The notes beneath the pieces are model-generated. The model saw only the letters and a list, made by a program, of their open reading frames with translations, searched no databases and was not told the origin of the DNA. Made by a program: the position numbers and the translations under genes. 64,000 bases of DNA from Flavobacteriaceae bacterium (lineage in GTDB: Bacteria > Bacteroidota > Bacteroidia > Flavobacteriales > Flavobacteriaceae), in the NCBI GenBank assembly GCA_003443635.1, contig CP031964.1, positions 2,450,321 to 2,514,320 on the forward strand, in the 5' to 3' direction. Below, piece after piece: positions 27,488 to 35,875 of this stretch (its first letter is position 1; every line of letters starts with the position of its first letter).

Positions 27488-28201
27488 TTATTTGTTCAAT
27501 TCAGAGAACCACTTTTGTTTGATATAGTTATATTTAGATCTTCCCAAAGGTACCCTTGAATTATCCGTCAACAGGATTTCGTATTTCCCTCCAGGATGAA
27601 TAACTAATTTTAATACATTATTCTTACTTACAATATAAGATTTATGTATGCGTTCATATGTTTCAGGTAAAATCAACGAAATATTCTCTAATGATTTAGA
27701 GTGTAATTCTCTATGTCCATTTTTTAGATGTAATTCTGTATAAACTCCAGCGCCTTTTAAAAAAAGTATATCGTTTAATTGAACAGGGTTGACAACACCT
27801 CTTTTCTTTATCATTAAATATTTAAGTGTTGGTTCAGCAAAATTTTCACGTTTAAATAATCTGTAAAATGCTTTTTCTAATCGCTCTTTATTAAAAGGCT
27901 TAGGAATAAAATCTATTACACCATACTCAAACGCTGTAATTGCATTGTGCTCATATGCAGAAATAATAATGGTTTGAAAGCTTTCACTTAAAAACCTATT
28001 TAAAACTTCAAAACCACTTTTGTTATTTAAATTTAAATCAAGTAGTAATAAATTTATTTTAGTGCTTTCAATAAAATAAATAGCTTCTTCTAAGTTATTT
28101 TTTACTGTTAAGGAAATTAGTTTACTTCCTAGAATCTCTCTAACAAACCTTTCGATTCGTTTTGAAATGATTTCTTCATCTTCAACAATCAATACGTTCA
28201 T
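27488..28201 (-). CDS. LytTR family response regulator
   Basis: A 237-aa regulator: receiver with IVEDEE, phospho-acceptor Asp in LLLLDLNLNNKSG and Lys in IPKPFNKERL, then a LytTR domain with FLKGAGVYTELHLKNG and YERIHKSYIVSKNNVLKL. It is 8 bp downstream of its kinase. It is convergent with the serine hydrolase gene of the second sigma operon, and the kinase is divergent from the S41 gene at 30029, a likely target. Confidence 0.92.
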   Translation of the reverse strand: MNVLIVEDEEIISKRIERFVREILGSKLISLTVKNNLEEAIYFIESTKINLLLLDLNLNNKSGFEVLNRFLSESFQTIIISAYEHNAITAFEYGVIDFIPKPFNKERLEKAFYRLFKRENFAEPTLKYLMIKKRGVVNPVQLNDILFLKGAGVYTELHLKNGHRELHSKSLENISLILPETYERIHKSYIVSKNNVLKLVIHPGGKYEILLTDNSRVPLGRSKYNYIKQKWFSELNK

Positions 28202-28209
28202 CCTTTTTT

Positions 28210-29901
28210 CTAATTATATATTTCTATTTCGGTCAGCCAGATATTGCCTTTAGGTTGCTGATTAAACTTCCATTTATTACCATAAGTTTCTTTAAGTCTG
28301 GCTTTTATGTATTTTGTACCTGTTCCCTCTACTATATATTGAACATTTATTTTCTCCCCAATAGTTGTTAACTCATATTGGGTACGTTCTTTATTAATAG
28401 ATTCACTTAATACAAATGACAATTGTTTTTTTACAATACTATGACTCACCCCATTTTCAATGATTGTATGAATAATTCCAGGCGGTATTTTAGCTTCAGT
28501 GGTTACATTAGAATAATCAAAAGAATATGTAATTCCTTTTCTCATATTCATAATTTTAAGATGTAGCTCACATAATTCTAATTCTTCTTTCAGAGTTACC
28601 AGTTTTTTATTTGAAACACGCTCTAGTAGTCTAAACTCTTCCGCCAGAGCTTCTACAAATTGCACACTTTTTTTTGGCTCTTGTTCTATCCATTCTATAA
28701 CAGATGTTAATGTATTCATTAAAAAATGAGGTTGAATACTTTTTTTGATAAGATCTAACTCGAGTCTGGCCGATTGTATTAAAGCTGCATTTTTTTCTTC
28801 ATTAATTCTTTTTTGATGTTCTGATAGGGATAACAAGTTATATACAATAAAAACAAAGAACGAAATAAATAGAAGTACATCATAATAGTAAAAAATCAAA
28901 AAGCTAGGAACAATACTTGCCAAAGCATTTCCACTTCCTTTTATTTTTTTAAAACATGCCCATGAAATAATGATTGTTGAGATAATTAATGAAAAAGCAA
29001 ATAAATATCGAATTCTAGAATCATGATTTCCTGGAAAAACCCTCATTTCTATTAGGCAAATGATAACCAACATTAATGATAAAATCAATCTTAGTTTAGG
29101 GATTTTGAATCTTGAGGCTAAAAATAAAGGAAGTAACAAGCTTATACATATTGTTATGATTTCAATAATAAATAACCGTTTAAAGTGAAATGAATAATGA
29201 TAGCTATAATAGAATTTTACATATTCAAATATGATAAGTAATAAAAACATAAAGCAAAGTAATCCGAATAAGAAAGAAATTAAACTCTTATCATAAGTGA
29301 ATTGAAATAAATAGTAAATAGAAATTATTAAAAAAGCACCCCCTAATAGATGCATAAAAATTGTAAAAATTATTGGTGTAGTATAAACTTTTGATGCTGG
29401 CCCTATTATAATCCCATGAATTCTAATTTTATTATTTAAGTGAAAGTTAGAAGCTCTTAAAGCTAATGTGTGATATCCATAGTTTGATAAAGAGTCTGGG
29501 ATGATAAAAATGCGAGTCATACGGCCTTCAATCTCATTATTTTTACTTGCTCCTATTTTGCCATTTTCCCCGATTAATACACCGTCCCAAAAAAACTCAT
29601 ATGATGCTAAAGCATCAATTTTTATTGCTTGCCTTACAAATTTATGTGAGTTGGTATACATCTTTTGCCGCATCCAAAAAACTCCCGTAGTATCAAAATT
29701 TACTTTTCTATTAACCCATCTTGAATCATCATATTCTTTTTTAGACCATTTTAAACTATCACCTATTTTAAATAACCTATTTATACTAAAGCCTGAAGTT
29801 TCAAAGTTTTCATAATGAGGACCTAACTTAAAATCAATGATAATTTCAGCAATACAATAAAGACTTATTGATAGAATTAAGATTTTAAAGAAAACTTTCA
29901 T
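28210..29901 (-). CDS. 7TM sensor histidine kinase with jelly-roll sensor domain
   Basis: A 563-aa kinase. After an N-terminal hydrophobic segment comes an extracytoplasmic domain (about 25-165, WMRQKMYTNSHKFVRQAIKI ... HTLALRASNFHL) like the carbohydrate-binding jelly roll of 7TMR-DISM sensors. Seven hydrophobic helices follow (about 175-370), then QPHFLMNTLTSVIEW (phospho-His) and an ATPase part with IIENGVSHS and GTGTKYIKARLKETYG. The G box has GTGT where GIGL is usual, a modest departure that leaves activity uncertain. It is divergent from the S41 gene (127 bp). Confidence 0.88.
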   Translation of the reverse strand: MKVFFKILILSISLYCIAEIIIDFKLGPHYENFETSGFSINRLFKIGDSLKWSKKEYDDSRWVNRKVNFDTTGVFWMRQKMYTNSHKFVRQAIKIDALASYEFFWDGVLIGENGKIGASKNNEIEGRMTRIFIIPDSLSNYGYHTLALRASNFHLNNKIRIHGIIIGPASKVYTTPIIFTIFMHLLGGAFLIISIYYLFQFTYDKSLISFLFGLLCFMFLLLIIFEYVKFYYSYHYSFHFKRLFIIEIITICISLLLPLFLASRFKIPKLRLILSLMLVIICLIEMRVFPGNHDSRIRYLFAFSLIISTIIISWACFKKIKGSGNALASIVPSFLIFYYYDVLLFISFFVFIVYNLLSLSEHQKRINEEKNAALIQSARLELDLIKKSIQPHFLMNTLTSVIEWIEQEPKKSVQFVEALAEEFRLLERVSNKKLVTLKEELELCELHLKIMNMRKGITYSFDYSNVTTEAKIPPGIIHTIIENGVSHSIVKKQLSFVLSESINKERTQYELTTIGEKINVQYIVEGTGTKYIKARLKETYGNKWKFNQQPKGNIWLTEIEIYN

Positions 29902-30028
29902 ATTGTAAATCTAAATCAAATTATTTAAGGGTTTAGTGCATTATACTCATTTGTAGTGTAGTTTGTATACTTATTAGACTTCTTATTCTCAAATCATCTT
30001 TCTTTGATAGAAATGAAAATTATCTGTC

Positions 30029-31687
30029 ATGAAAGTTACATACACAAAAAACAAATTATTTTTCTCTTTGTTGGTTATTGTTTGTTTTATAGCAATAAAA
30101 TTAAGTGCACAAAGTAAAATGTCTGCTTCAGGGTGGCAGAAAGATCTAAAATTTCTTCAAGCCACTATTCATAATGATTATTCTTTCCTCTTTAAAAAAA
30201 CTACTGAAGAAGAGTTTGATAAAAAAGTAGAGCAATTATATAACGAAATTCCTGTTTTACAAGATCATGAAATTATAGCTGGATTAGGTAAAATTGTTGC
30301 TTCATTTAAATATGGGCATACTACTTTAAATTATAGAAGATTAAGATTTCATAGCATCCCTTTTACCTTATATCATTATAATGATGGCATTCATATAAAA
30401 GCTGCACATAAAGATTATAAAGAGTTTATTGGCGCTAAAATAATTGCTGTTGAGGGTATGCCAATTTCAGATGTGTTAAAAGCAATACACCCTGTTATAC
30501 CTGCAGAGAATGATCAGTTCTTTAAAAAAAGTGCAATGAATTTTCTTTGTATTCCTGAAGTTTTGCATGCACAAAAAGTTATGAAAGAATTAAAAAACTC
30601 AATTTCATTTACCCTAGAGCAGAATGGGAAGACATATAAACAAAATTTTAAAGCCATAGAAGCTCGAAAAGCACAGCCAAACAACAAATGGGTAAATGCA
30701 AATTCTGAAGGTGAACTTCCTTTATATTTAAAAAATCCCGATAAAGGCTATTATTTTGAATACCTAGAAAAAGACAGTACATTATATGTGAAATTTCAAA
30801 GAACTCGTGATGACCGTCAAGAAGATATTGCCACATTTTTTAAACGTGTTTTTGACTTTGTAGAAAAAAATAATGTAGATTGTTTTGTTTTAGATGTGCG
30901 ACTTAACGGAGGAGGTAATAGCTATAAAAATATACCTATCATTACAGGGATTATTCGTTCTCAAAAGATTAATCAAGTAGGAAATTTATTTGTCATTACA
31001 GGAAGGCGTACATATTCTGCGGCTCAAAATCTTGTTAACGAACTTGATAAATACACTAATGCTATTTTTGTTGGAGAGCCTACTAGTGAAAATAAAAATT
31101 TCTACGGGGATACTCGTAGAGTGGTCTTGCCAAATAGTAAAATACCAGTGTCATTATCTTTTGCCTGGTGGCAAAGTGGTCCTTTATGGGAAGATGCAGA
31201 CTGGACTGCTCCTGATTTAGCTGTTGAGATGAGTTATGAAGATTATCACACTAATAAGGACCCCATATTAGATGCAGTTTTAAACTTTTCAGAAAGTGAT
31301 TTTATCTTAAACCTTGTAAATCATCTTACACAAATTTTTAAATCTAGTGAATTAGGTAAGGCTAAAGATGAAACAAAAAAAATAATACAAGACCCTAGAT
31401 ACAAATATCAACACTCTATAATTGAAGCGCGTTTAAATACAATAGGATATAATTTCATAACTAATAAACAAATTGAGCAGGCTTTATCTGTTTTTTCTTT
31501 TAACACTGAACTATTTCCTAATTCTGCTAATGTATGGGATAGCTTAGCAGAAACATTAGCGTTAAAATCGAGACATCAGGATATAGGTAAAGCAATTCAA
31601 TATTACAAAAAAGCTATTAAACTAGATCCTGATGGTGATACAGGTAAGAATGCTAAAAAAATGCTAGAGCAGATTAATATAAATTAA
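30029..31687 (+). CDS. Secreted S41 peptidase with C-terminal TPR module
   Basis: A 552-aa exported protein (signal peptide to about residue 27, IKLSAQS). The S41/IRBP-type core spans about 200-400: VDCFVLDVRLNGGGNSYKNI, then GRRTYSAAQN with nucleophile Ser330, then IFVGEPTSENKNFYGD. From about 445 TPR-like helices follow (RLNTIGYNFITNKQIEQALS and NVWDSLAETLAL). This C-terminal module closely matches that of the serine hydrolase at 10229, although the catalytic folds are unrelated. It is divergent from the LytS-type kinase at 28210 and may be its target. Confidence 0.88.
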   Translation: MKVTYTKNKLFFSLLVIVCFIAIKLSAQSKMSASGWQKDLKFLQATIHNDYSFLFKKTTEEEFDKKVEQLYNEIPVLQDHEIIAGLGKIVASFKYGHTTLNYRRLRFHSIPFTLYHYNDGIHIKAAHKDYKEFIGAKIIAVEGMPISDVLKAIHPVIPAENDQFFKKSAMNFLCIPEVLHAQKVMKELKNSISFTLEQNGKTYKQNFKAIEARKAQPNNKWVNANSEGELPLYLKNPDKGYYFEYLEKDSTLYVKFQRTRDDRQEDIATFFKRVFDFVEKNNVDCFVLDVRLNGGGNSYKNIPIITGIIRSQKINQVGNLFVITGRRTYSAAQNLVNELDKYTNAIFVGEPTSENKNFYGDTRRVVLPNSKIPVSLSFAWWQSGPLWEDADWTAPDLAVEMSYEDYHTNKDPILDAVLNFSESDFILNLVNHLTQIFKSSELGKAKDETKKIIQDPRYKYQHSIIEARLNTIGYNFITNKQIEQALSVFSFNTELFPNSANVWDSLAETLALKSRHQDIGKAIQYYKKAIKLDPDGDTGKNAKKMLEQININ

Positions 31688-31815
31688 TGTTAATTATAGT
31701 AAGTTGTTTTTTCAAATTTTGAAGATTACACCCCATTTATCAGTATTTGATAACAAAGATGTATAGTTTGCTATTCAGAATAGTTATTTTACAACTTAAT
31801 TAATTAAGTTGTAAA

Positions 31816-33330
31816 ATGAACAAAAAAAATATACTATTCTCTCTATGTATAGGCACTTTCACCTTTCTAAATGCTCAAACATATGTAGGTGAAATACAAT
31901 TTTTAAATCGGTTTGAATACGTGAAATTATCTTGTAAAGATGGCGTATGTGAATTTTCTGTGCCCTATGTCGATGGCGACAAAAAATTTCCAGTTTCAGG
32001 CAATCCGATAGATGTTATTAATACAAGATGGGAAGTTGATAGAGGTATTGAAGATTGGAAATTTACTACAGAACTAAAGGATAATAAGATCAGAGGTAAA
32101 TTATATACTACTTCAGGAATTCAAAATATCACTTTAACAGAACAATTAGAAGGTATTAGTAAAAATATATTAAACCATTATAATGGTGTATATCAGGATG
32201 AAGACGGATTAAATTTAATTATTTATGATCGTTTTGATTTCCTTCATATAATATCACCATATTCTGAAGAAACCATGTCTTTAAAACCAATTGGTGAAAA
32301 TAGATTTTGGAGTATTTCTGGTGAAAAATCCACGTTCAAAGATTTTAGTAAGAATACATACAATACTATAGAAGTTACAAATAGAAAAGGTTTAAAAAAG
32401 ATTTTAAAACGAACCTTAGGCTACAAAGTACAAGAAAAATGGATTCCTATAAAAAAAGACACACTTTATGCCAAATTATATATGCCTATAAGTGATAAAA
32501 AAGTCCCTGCTTGTTTAGTTTTACCTGGAGGAGGAGCTACAGGAATTGACAATTATGAATTTGAAGCCATGTTGTTTGCTGCTAATGGTATGGCGAGTTT
32601 AGTCTTTGATAAATCTGGCAATGGTAAATCTAAGGGGCCAGGTAATTTTCAACTTCAATCATTTGAAGAAAAAAATATACAATACATACAATTATTCAAT
32701 TATTTAAAAAAACATCCTCAAGTTAATTCTAATAAAGTTGGAGTTCATGGCCCTAGTGAAGGAGGTAGATTATCTTTATTAATGGCTATAGATTTAAAAG
32801 ATCAAATATCTTTTGTAAATGCTATAGCTGCACCATTAATGACAATGAAAGAAGGGCAGTTTTATGCTATGGATCAACATCATAGGCTCTTAGGAATCTC
32901 TGAAATAGAAAATATGGATATTCAAGGAATTTGGTCAATTTATTATCAAGGCATCATCGATGGAAAAATAGATGAAGATATTATAGGCCAGATAAGTAAT
33001 TATTCTAAAAAGAATAATCGATTATTCCTTCCTCCTCCTTCTACTGTAATACCCAGTTCCCCAACTAAAGAAGATTTGTTAAATGAAAGGGTTGTTAACG
33101 AAGCAAATCAGATAACTTGCCCAGTTTTTTTACAATATGGTGAAAACGATCAGCGTGTAAATGCAACTAAAAGCTTAATGAATTTTTACCCAAGAATTAC
33201 TAATAAAGATTTAATTCAGACTAAGTTTTATCCTCGAGCTTCTCATTCTTTAATGACACCAGAATTTAAAATTAGCCCTGGTTATCTTCAAGATAAAATC
33301 AAATGGTTAAAAAAAATACACATTCTTTAA
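31816..33330 (+). CDS. Secreted alpha/beta hydrolase with N-terminal beta domain
   Basis: A 504-aa exported protein (signal peptide to about residue 20, TFLNAQ). Residues 21-200 form a beta-rich domain of the lipocalin-like type seen in many Bacteroidota hydrolases. The hydrolase core follows: ACLVLPGGGATG (oxyanion), FDKSGNGKSKG loop, nucleophile in HGPSEGGR (Ser about 315), acid region LQYGENDQRVN, and histidine in RASHSLMTP. The elbow GPSEGG departs slightly from GxSxGG but keeps the Ser. It lies 128 bp downstream of the S41/TPR gene on the same strand. Confidence 0.83.
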   Translation: MNKKNILFSLCIGTFTFLNAQTYVGEIQFLNRFEYVKLSCKDGVCEFSVPYVDGDKKFPVSGNPIDVINTRWEVDRGIEDWKFTTELKDNKIRGKLYTTSGIQNITLTEQLEGISKNILNHYNGVYQDEDGLNLIIYDRFDFLHIISPYSEETMSLKPIGENRFWSISGEKSTFKDFSKNTYNTIEVTNRKGLKKILKRTLGYKVQEKWIPIKKDTLYAKLYMPISDKKVPACLVLPGGGATGIDNYEFEAMLFAANGMASLVFDKSGNGKSKGPGNFQLQSFEEKNIQYIQLFNYLKKHPQVNSNKVGVHGPSEGGRLSLLMAIDLKDQISFVNAIAAPLMTMKEGQFYAMDQHHRLLGISEIENMDIQGIWSIYYQGIIDGKIDEDIIGQISNYSKKNNRLFLPPPSTVIPSSPTKEDLLNERVVNEANQITCPVFLQYGENDQRVNATKSLMNFYPRITNKDLIQTKFYPRASHSLMTPEFKISPGYLQDKIKWLKKIHIL

Positions 33331-33790
33331 AATATAGATTATATTAAATCTTAATTACAGCAGTATTAATTTCAAATTCGATTTGTGCGCAAAAATACTG
33401 ATCTATATAACATTCCTTTTTTAGGAAGAATTTCATTTTTAAAAAATGAATCACTCATTCAGCATTATATTTGATTTACTGTTTTTTATATAGCATTTCA
33501 AAAATTTAGAATCGAAAGTTTTATTTTTTAAATCAGAATTGATTTCAGAAAAGCCATTGTGAATAGTAAAACTTCTAATAATTCAATTAATTATAATTGT
33601 TTATACTAAGAAATTAAATTTAGTAAGGTTATAACAGAATAATTCTCAGCTAAATATGATATAATAAAGAGAAGTATAAATCTATATTGAATCTTTTATT
33701 TAAACTTTAGAGTAGTATTATAATTATAATAAAAAAGGTAACCTAAAAAATCAGATTACCTTTTACCTCAAACATATTCACACAACTATA
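33331..33790. other. Intergenic region, only a terminator seen
   Basis: About 460 AT-rich bases between the hydrolase gene and the convergent minus-strand gene at 33791. The only structure I can support is the terminator at 33731-33764. No coding frame with a credible start and no repeat shared with the 35-40 kb elements was found. Confidence 0.4.
33731..33764 (-). terminator. Terminator of the 33791-34648 gene
   Basis: Arms AAAAGGTAA (33733-33741) and TTACCTTTT (33756-33764) form a 9-bp stem. Read on the minus strand, the stem ends in a run of six Ts. It starts 27 bp beyond the stop codon at 33791. On the plus strand it is followed only by ACC, so it chiefly serves the minus strand. Confidence 0.7.
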
Positions 33791-34648
33791 CTATTGATTA
33801 CTTTTTAAAAAGGCAACAATATCTTTACCACTAGGAGCTTTGTCAACTATATTAAAACTTCTTGCTTTTTGAGTGTATCCTTTTTGCAATGTAAAGTCGT
33901 CTTTAGATTTTATTTGGTACATTTCCATGCCTAAATAATAAGGAGCTTCTTTGCTGATTAGATAACTGGTTTTAGCTACTATGACTCCTTCTTTTGGATG
34001 CCCTTTAGGAGCTCTTTGATGAACATTATCTACAACCCAAACAGTATGAGTTTTTCCGTTTTCATCTTTTACTTTTTTTGTGCCTGACACTTCAAATTCA
34101 GGTTCTGCTACATTTCCATCATATAAGCTTAGAGTTCTCAGTTTGAAGTTAACCCCTTTTTTTAAATCCATTGAAGCAAATAGATGAGGTACTATAGCAA
34201 TGTTAAAAGCTTTAGGGCCATTAACTTCTTTGGAATTTGCTTTTCCTTTTATATAATGCGTTAAAATATGTTTTCCATTCTTATATTGTTGAATTGCTGT
34301 ATCACCTTCTTCATTTTGCACATCAGGTATATGCCCTTGTATTGGTGCAGTTCTGTAGAGTACTTCAAAAGTATTAGCATCAACAACAGTGTAGTCTAAA
34401 TAATTAGTCGCTTGTAAATACCAACTTTGAATTATAAGTACATGTTTGCCATCATAGATTCCGTGATCTATACTAGTATATCCATTTCCTCCATAATTAT
34501 CTACTAAATCTACTCTACAAGATTTGATAAGGTCAGAATCGATTTCTATATTTTCAGGAGATATCAATTTCAGGTTATCTTGACAATAACTAGTAAAAGT
34601 CAATAATAGTAAAATTAAGAATAGTGATAATTTATACATTTTTTTCAT
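33791..34648 (-). CDS. Exported protein of unknown function, DUF3108-like
   Basis: A 285-aa protein with a signal peptide (to about residue 22, TFTSYCQ). The body is beta-rich with regular strand pairs (TYLDYTVV-type segments, FKLRTLSLYDGNVAEPEFEV, HTVWVVDNVHQRAPKG, YYLGMEMYQIKSKDDFTLQK). This resembles the DUF3108/LolA-like family of periplasmic half-barrels, without catalytic residues. It is monocistronic, with its own terminator. Function unknown. Confidence 0.65.
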   Translation of the reverse strand: MKKMYKLSLFLILLLLTFTSYCQDNLKLISPENIEIDSDLIKSCRVDLVDNYGGNGYTSIDHGIYDGKHVLIIQSWYLQATNYLDYTVVDANTFEVLYRTAPIQGHIPDVQNEEGDTAIQQYKNGKHILTHYIKGKANSKEVNGPKAFNIAIVPHLFASMDLKKGVNFKLRTLSLYDGNVAEPEFEVSGTKKVKDENGKTHTVWVVDNVHQRAPKGHPKEGVIVAKTSYLISKEAPYYLGMEMYQIKSKDDFTLQKGYTQKARSFNIVDKAPSGKDIVAFLKSNQ

Positions 34649-34992
34649 TTTAATGTTTTTTAATTAATATCACTAATGTATTCTATAACATATAGGAAAA
34701 AGTATAAATGTTACAAGTGTGTGTTTTTTGACGTTGAAATAGATAAATTAAGAATGTATTTTCCGCTAGTTACTTTCCGATACAGAAATTAACATAATAA
34801 GTTTTATAAAGTTTTAAATATAGACGGTACAAATTTGGTACGTTAATAATCAAAATTATTTAAAATAAAACAAATTACTACTTAAATTAAGCTTGATTAT
34901 CAATTTTTTCAATTTTGATTTAGGTTATGCTCTATTCAACTAAAGTTATTTTATGATGTTTCTTCTGAAAATTAAAAGGAATAAAATACGTG
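34649..34992. other. Intergenic region before the repeat array
   Basis: About 340 AT-rich bases. The left end holds the promoter region of the minus-strand gene at 34648. No convincing TAnnTTTG box, gene or repeat was identified. It marks the border between the hydrolase island and the cassette-like array. Confidence 0.35.
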
Positions 34993-35107
34993 TTACAACA
35001 ACGTGTATAATTCATTGCTCCGAAATTCCTCTCCGCTGAATAATCGGTTTCTGTTTATTTGCTAACTTAGTGCAGACGCAACAAAGCCATACACGAACAC
35101 GCTGGCA
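34993..35107 (+). repeat. Cassette-type element A
   Basis: Left end TTACAAC, spacer AAC, stem GTGTATAATTCATTGC; right end stem GCAACAAAGCCATACAC, spacer GAACAC, then GCTGGCA. The 3-nt and 6-nt spacers match the other elements, but the right core is GCTGGC rather than GTT. The following unit (A-B) is the only one without matching outer ends. Confidence 0.7.
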
Positions 35108-35152
35108 AACATTAGAAGCCGACTTGAATTTAAGAACTTAGAATTTATAATA

Positions 35153-35243
35153 TGACCGATTTCCACTATATCATATACGGACTAACAATAGTTTTTGGAA
35201 TTATAACTTGGTTAGGTATTAAGAATGGTATACAAGGCATATA
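35153..35243 (+). CDS. Possible 30-aa membrane peptide
   Basis: ATG 35153 opens a frame of 30 residues (MTDFHYIIYGLTIVFGIITW ..) that is almost one transmembrane helix and ends in TAG at 35241-35243. It overlaps the start of the next ORF (35225) in another frame. It could be a real small membrane protein coupled to 35225, or the displaced N-terminus of that gene after a frameshift. Confidence 0.35.
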
Positions 35244-35575
35244 GGGAAAACGAAAAGGTAGAAAAATACAGGTTTGAAAATCGAACTTCAGGAGGAGTAG
35301 TGAATTATGATTCATATGAAAAAGCAAAATCACATAGGATTGTGGAAAAACGACAAAGTTGTGCGTTTAACATTGGATATCTGATAATCGTTTTTGCAGG
35401 AATGGCTTTTCTATTTTTTGTCGTAACGAGAACAGTAATTACAGCTCAAGAAATTAGCCAACAAAAAAGACTTAAAAAGCATAGGGGGTATCTTAATTCT
35501 AAGGAGTTCGATAGCATTAAAAAAGCTTACAAAATAAAAAGTGACAGTATTAGAAAATTAAAAACAAATAAATAA
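35225..35575 (+). CDS. Small single-pass membrane protein, unknown
   Basis: A 116-aa protein from ATG 35225. Residues 1-45 are charged and contain FENRTSGGVVNYDSYEKAKS, a pattern I have seen in small flavobacterial membrane proteins but cannot name. A transmembrane helix follows (FNIGYLIIVFAGMAFLFFVV, about 48-68), then a basic tail (RLKKHRGYLNSKEFDSIKKA). It is the only gene of unit A-B. An overlapping 30-aa frame upstream may belong to it. Confidence 0.55.
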   Translation: MVYKAYRENEKVEKYRFENRTSGGVVNYDSYEKAKSHRIVEKRQSCAFNIGYLIIVFAGMAFLFFVVTRTVITAQEISQQKRLKKHRGYLNSKEFDSIKKAYKIKSDSIRKLKTNK

Positions 35576-35630
35576 TAGAACCAAAATTTTTGATTTCGAT
35601 TAAATAGTCCTTTAAAAAATAATAAACTAC

Positions 35631-35760
35631 ACACAACAACGTGTATAATTAATACTGCTTTCTACTCTAATTAAAATTGCTAACTTTAAACAAACGATTT
35701 GCTACATCTGAAAATCCTGCGAATTCTTAGCCGTACAAATCATACACCAACACGTGGTAA
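35631..35760 (+). repeat. Cassette-type element B
   Basis: Left end ACACAAC, spacer AAC, stem GTGTATAATTAATACTGC; right end stem GCCGTACAAATCATACAC, spacer CAACAC, core GTGGTAA. Stem arms pair over about 15 of 18 positions. The inner part carries GAAAATCCTGCGAATTCT, a variant of the CGGAAATyCT..CGGATTT motif found in the other copies. Confidence 0.75.
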
Positions 35761-35839
35761 AACATTTTTCTGAATTAGCATATTGCTATTTATAATTCGT
35801 AAATCATTTAACTATTAAGCAATTTTTAATTCAAATATT

Positions 35840-35870
35840 TTGTAAAATCGTATACGATATATTATATTTG
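35840..35870 (+). promoter_or_regulatory. Promoter of gntR gene with FadR-type operator
   Basis: TTG (35840-35842), 20-bp spacer, TATATTTG (35863-35870) match the Bacteroidota -33/-7 consensus. A perfect 12-bp palindrome, ATCGTATACGAT (35847-35858), lies between the two boxes. This is the usual shape of FadR-subfamily GntR operators (T.GTATAC.A), so the regulator encoded immediately downstream very probably represses its own promoter. Transcription would start at or just before the ATG, so the message may be nearly leaderless. Confidence 0.8.
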
Positions 35871-35875
35871 TGATT

